Source: JAKFWF01 sp031429105
Lineage (GTDB): Bacteria; Pseudomonadota; Alphaproteobacteria; Rhizobiales; Hyphomicrobiaceae
Direction: 5' to 3'
DNA: 64,000 nt
Assembly (NCBI GenBank): GCA_031429105.1
Contig: JANOYV010000138.1
Span: 1-64,000, forward strand
Position numbers and translations under genes: made by a program. The notes below the pieces were generated by a model. The model was not told where the DNA came from and made no database searches. It saw nothing but the letters and a program-made list of their open reading frames with translations. Shown one piece after another: positions 60,176 through 64,000 of the stretch. The first letter of the stretch is position 1. Every line of letters starts with the position of its first letter.

Positions 60176-62281
60176 TTACTTGGTTGGCGCGCGCTGCATC
60201 AAGCGGTCACGCAGCGATTGCATGGCGCTTTGGGCCGGGGAGCCCGCCTCGGCCTGCGCTGCGGCGTCGCGGCGCTGGGTGGCCAGCGGCACACGAGGGA
60301 TCGCGACCGGGGCAGGTGTCGCCGTTGGTTCACGCCGTAGCATGGAGCCAGCCGCAGACCGATTGCCCGTTCCAACCGAAGAGAGGGCAGCCCCCGGCGT
60401 CGGCATGCCGGCCTGACGTAACGCGGCCGGTTCGACTGCCTCGCGGAGGCGCAAAGGAGCACGTTCTTCGCCCGCAGCGGCGGGATTCAGGTCTGCGGGC
60501 ATGGCCGCAGCACTTGCAATCGGCGCCAAGGCTGCCGCGATCTCGGCTTCGGAGGCGTTGTTCAGTCCCATCGCCTCGGCAAACATGGCCATCTGCATGC
60601 TCGGATCGGTGCCAGCGCCGGAGCCTGCGGCACGCCAGCGTTCGACCACCTGATCCAGGAAGTTTTCATCACCAACCGGCTTCTGCCACTTTTCGCTGAA
60701 GCGCGCAGTCGACGACCGCGGCAGCGCTGATTTCGGCAGTTCGTCGAACCTGATCCGCACGGGCAGCGCCACGCCGTCACCAAAGGCAATTGCTTCTCGT
60801 TGGCCAAGGGCCGGCAAGAACTCAAGCAGGCCCGACCCGGTGTCTGACACGGCGGACGAAACAATAGCTTGGTCGCGATCATTCGACATGCGCAGCGCGA
60901 ACACGGTATTGCACTGCGATAGAATGGTCGGATCAATTTCTGCAGGACGTTGCGTCACGATGCATAGCGAGGCACCGTACTTGCGGCCTTCCTTGGCGAT
61001 CTTGGCGATCGCGCGCTTACATGGTTCGAACCCGGCGCTTGGGTTGGCTGGAACGTAGCGGTGAGCTTCCTCGCACACTAACGTCACGGGCACATTGCCC
61101 TCGCCCCACAGCGCGAAGTCGAAGGTCATGCGGCAGACGACGGAGACGACGACGTTGACGATTTCGGTCGGCAGGCCGGTCAACTCGAGAATGGTGATTG
61201 GTCTGTTGTTCACTGGCACGCGAAACAGGCGGCCAAGGATCTGCGCCATGCCATCGTACACCGTCAGCTGCCCGAACATGAAAGCATAACGAGCGTCTTG
61301 GCTGATCATGTCGAGACGCGTGCGCAGTTGTCGATAGGGCTGGAGGTCTTTCTTGTTTTCAAGTTTGCCCATGCGCTCGTCGATCAGACTCGTCAGATCC
61401 GAGATGCGATAGGGGACGGGCGTATCTACGGTGAAGCGACCGGGATCGAGCATGCCACGGCGTAAGCTGGCGTTCGTCTTTTCGCGGCCCGAGGCATAGC
61501 GGCTTTTCGAAATCGGGATCAGTTCTTGCAAAATTTCGATTTCGGCTTTCCGGCCTTCCGGGTCGCCCAGCAGAACTTCGACCAGTTCTTCGAATGTCAG
61601 CAACCAGTAGGGCAACTGCATATTGCGCGGGGACACGACTTCGGCCCACTCGGTGAAGGCGGTGGCGTATTCGTTGTGCGGATCAAGCAATACGATGTGG
61701 GCAGCTGGGTTCTTTTCCAGGATCGCGCGCAGGATCAACGCCGTGGTGCAGGATTTGCCGGTGCCGGTGGTGCCAAGAATTGCAAAGTGTTTGCCGAGCA
61801 GGTCGTCGACTCGGACCATCGATGGGATGGAGCTGTCTTGCCGAATGCAGCCGACGCGAACCGCATTGTGCATGTCGCCGCAAAACGCCAGCTCCAGCTC
61901 GGGCTTGGTTGCGCAACGGACCCGGTCGCCGAGCAATGGATAGATGGTCACGCCCCGATTAAAGGAACCGGCCTTGCCGTCCCGCGCTTTCCACAATTCG
62001 CCGACGAGACCCAACTCGGCAATCCAGATTTCGGCCTCGCCCTCGCGTTGGGCTGGAACGGGTACACTCAACGCCGAGACGATCGCGAGCACAACGGTGC
62101 GTGATTGTTCGATGGCCAGCAGTGTGCCCATCTCCGGTCGCTGGTTTGACAGCTTGGCACCGCCAGATTGGCTCGAGTCGAGTAGCACGATGGCTTTCGA
62201 GCCTGTGACCGAAACAATGCGGCCGATTGAGGCGTCGATGTGCAATGCGTGGGGCTCGGAAGTGAGAGTGGGTAGGGGCAT
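60176..62281 (-). CDS. HerA/FtsK-like DUF87 ATPase
   Basis: A 701-residue ATPase of the HerA-like superfamily. Residues 15-120 form the beta-barrel HAS-like domain (IGRIVSVTGSKAIVLL). Walker A is GTTGTGKS at 170-177, followed by IVLLDPHNEY; Walker B is VPVTLVCEEAHRYVP; the arginine-finger region QRPAEIDPTILSQCNTVFALRM is typical. A C-terminal tail from about 540 is alanine/proline rich and disordered. GGAAGG seven bases before ATG 62281 sets the start. HerA proteins move along DNA in end processing with NurA, but no NurA gene is present here. Confidence 0.88.
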   Translation of the reverse strand: MPLPTLTSEPHALHIDASIGRIVSVTGSKAIVLLDSSQSGGAKLSNQRPEMGTLLAIEQSRTVVLAIVSALSVPVPAQREGEAEIWIAELGLVGELWKARDGKAGSFNRGVTIYPLLGDRVRCATKPELELAFCGDMHNAVRVGCIRQDSSIPSMVRVDDLLGKHFAILGTTGTGKSCTTALILRAILEKNPAAHIVLLDPHNEYATAFTEWAEVVSPRNMQLPYWLLTFEELVEVLLGDPEGRKAEIEILQELIPISKSRYASGREKTNASLRRGMLDPGRFTVDTPVPYRISDLTSLIDERMGKLENKKDLQPYRQLRTRLDMISQDARYAFMFGQLTVYDGMAQILGRLFRVPVNNRPITILELTGLPTEIVNVVVSVVCRMTFDFALWGEGNVPVTLVCEEAHRYVPANPSAGFEPCKRAIAKIAKEGRKYGASLCIVTQRPAEIDPTILSQCNTVFALRMSNDRDQAIVSSAVSDTGSGLLEFLPALGQREAIAFGDGVALPVRIRFDELPKSALPRSSTARFSEKWQKPVGDENFLDQVVERWRAAGSGAGTDPSMQMAMFAEAMGLNNASEAEIAAALAPIASAAAMPADLNPAAAGEERAPLRLREAVEPAALRQAGMPTPGAALSSVGTGNRSAAGSMLRREPTATPAPVAIPRVPLATQRRDAAAQAEAGSPAQSAMQSLRDRLMQRAPTK

Positions 62282-62330
62282 AGTTATACCTTCCAAGGCG
62301 AATTCGTAAGCTGACAGGCAGTTGCTGACA

Positions 62331-63206
<876 letters not shown>

Positions 63207-63392
63207 GAGCTGGCCGCGTGAAGAACCCTAAAGGGAGATCCATCACCAATCTAGGCCTCAAGCTCTAATTGAGTATTAACAGCTGTCCCGCGAATTGCAT
63301 CTTTGTTTGTATGCAGAACGCTTGGTGGTTCGTTTTTTTCGAAAGGCGACTTCCATAGGTTCACGGAGTTTGTACAACTTGGCCGTAAATTT

Positions 63393-63423
63393 ATCGGCGC
63401 GAACGATCCCCGTTCGCGCCGAT
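63393..63423 (-). terminator. Strong hairpin, probable terminator
   Basis: ATCGGCGCGAACG and CGTTCGCGCCGAT form a perfect 13-bp stem with a five-base loop. On the minus strand it lies 33 bases past the stop of the small secreted gene at 63457 and is followed by AAATTT, a weak U-run. It separates that gene from the kinase gene. Confidence 0.7.
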
Positions 63424-63456
63424 TATCTTGGGCACTAGTTGGTCACAACGTGTGCG

Positions 63457-63711
63457 TTACCACCAACGACGCGGGCGGTAGCACTTCCACGTGCAATAGG
63501 TGCGTCCGTGACGGCCAACGAAGCAGTCGCGGTAGCACCGGCGACCCCAATGACCGTAATTCGCCAGTTCGACGCCGCCGCCGTCGGCGACGGTTGCAGT
63601 TTGCAAGGGACTGAACGGACCAGCGGGAGCGGCAGACGCCGTACCGCTGGTGAAGGCACCGCCGCATGCAAGTGCCGCTACAATCAGTGCCACACGAAAT
63701 CTAGAGGTCAT
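63457..63711 (-). CDS. Small secreted basic/aromatic protein
   Basis: An 84-residue protein with a signal peptide (RVALIVAALACGGAFTSGTASA, cut before APAG). The mature tail is basic and aromatic with four cysteines: YGHWGRRCYRDCFV then YCTWKCYRPRRWW. GGAG seven bases upstream supports ATG 63711. Similar short exported proteins are frequent in Hyphomicrobiales; their role is unknown. Confidence 0.8.
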   Translation of the reverse strand: MTSRFRVALIVAALACGGAFTSGTASAAPAGPFSPLQTATVADGGGVELANYGHWGRRCYRDCFVGRHGRTYCTWKCYRPRRWW

Positions 63712-63982
63712 GTCTTTTCTCCATGTTCGTTCGTGTTGTGCGATGGTCGGCAAACGTTATTGGCCGTGCCAGCGCCGAGCTTCCCGGCTGCAACAGAGTT
63801 TTGAGCAGCGCGTCTGAACGGCGGCTGAACGAGACGTGGCAGGTATCGCAGTGATAACCTGCCGCATCAGTCGTCCGCATCGGAACTGGCAGACAGGATC
63901 GTGGTCTCGGCGGATGATAACTTCTGCCGATGGTCGTCGGTGGGTAAGTTGAGTATAGGGATTCAGAGTCAACGACCTTGAC

Positions 63983-64000
63983 GGAGGTGACAATGCCCAT
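63983..64000 (+). CDS. Start of a gene running off the window
   Basis: GGAGGTGA at 63983-63990 is a near-perfect ribosome-binding site, followed two bases later by ATG at 63993. Only two full codons are visible (Met-Pro), so no product can be named. The 280 bp between this point and the divergent small secreted gene would contain both promoters. Confidence 0.45.

Noticed and set aside
63701..64000. Minus-strand open frames at the window edge
   Set aside because: They overlap the signal peptide of the small secreted gene and show no coding pattern; the ribosome-binding site here points to a plus-strand gene instead.

Overview
The window is a 64 kb piece of an alphaproteobacterial chromosome, most likely of the order Hyphomicrobiales (Rhizobiales) or a close neighbour. 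This rests on gene content and high GC; there is no rRNA or other definitive marker. Supporting features are a LutABC operon, a bactofilin, an HWE histidine kinase, a tiny aa3-type cytochrome oxidase subunit IV beside a three-gene pnt transhydrogenase, a fused indolepyruvate ferredoxin oxidoreductase, a DUF4332 protein and a Tat-exported substrate-binding protein of the type abundant in rhizobia. No CRISPR array, phage module or complete insertion sequence was seen.

Layout. 1-2.9 kb: end of citramalate synthase, tRNA-Ser(UGA), then a decayed patch with an IS481-like transposase tail, a broken VIT-family iron/manganese transporter, a DUF302 gene and a SnoaL-like gene. 2.9-5.8 kb: lutABC for L-lactate oxidation. 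6.1-9.6 kb: inner-membrane half of a type I secretion system. 9.8-18 kb: small secreted proteins, an L-2-hydroxyglutarate oxidase-like enzyme, an SbcD/YhaO plus SbcC/YhaN-type nuclease-ATPase pair, bactofilin, a DUF455 ferritin-like protein and peroxiredoxin Bcp. 18-33 kb: a giant AsmA/DUF3971 protein, tyrS, anmK, a HAD hydrolase, a phospholipase C-like/DUF4332 fusion, indolepyruvate ferredoxin oxidoreductase, a D-2-hydroxyacid dehydrogenase and rimO.

33-37 kb: a flavin reductase and a MATE exporter lie between two copies of a 69-bp element with terminal inverted repeats. 37-41 kb: aa3 oxidase subunit IV and pntAA-pntAB-pntB. 41-50.5 kb: secreted and hydrolytic enzymes, a PhyH-type dioxygenase, a PhnA-like protein, a 2-oxoacid dehydrogenase E1 pair without E2/E3, an unrecognised protein built from two tandem copies of one domain, and a cystathionine beta-lyase-like enzyme. 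50.5-58.4 kb: a signalling region with a substrate-binding protein immediately followed by a membrane histidine kinase, a GNAT gene with an attenuator-like hairpin, a four-PAS HWE kinase, two related 102-bp repeats and a decayed fragment of the lyase gene. 58.4-64 kb: GDP-mannose pyrophosphorylase, a HerA-like ATPase, a soluble histidine kinase, a small secreted protein and the start of a further gene at the edge.

Most of the window is chromosomal housekeeping and central metabolism. The unusual parts are the repeat-bounded efflux segment, the binding-protein/kinase pair, the duplicated-domain unknown, and several hairpins placed where they could control translation or transcription. Coordinates of starts were chosen by eye from ribosome-binding sites and conserved N-termini; family calls are from recognition of motifs, not database searches.
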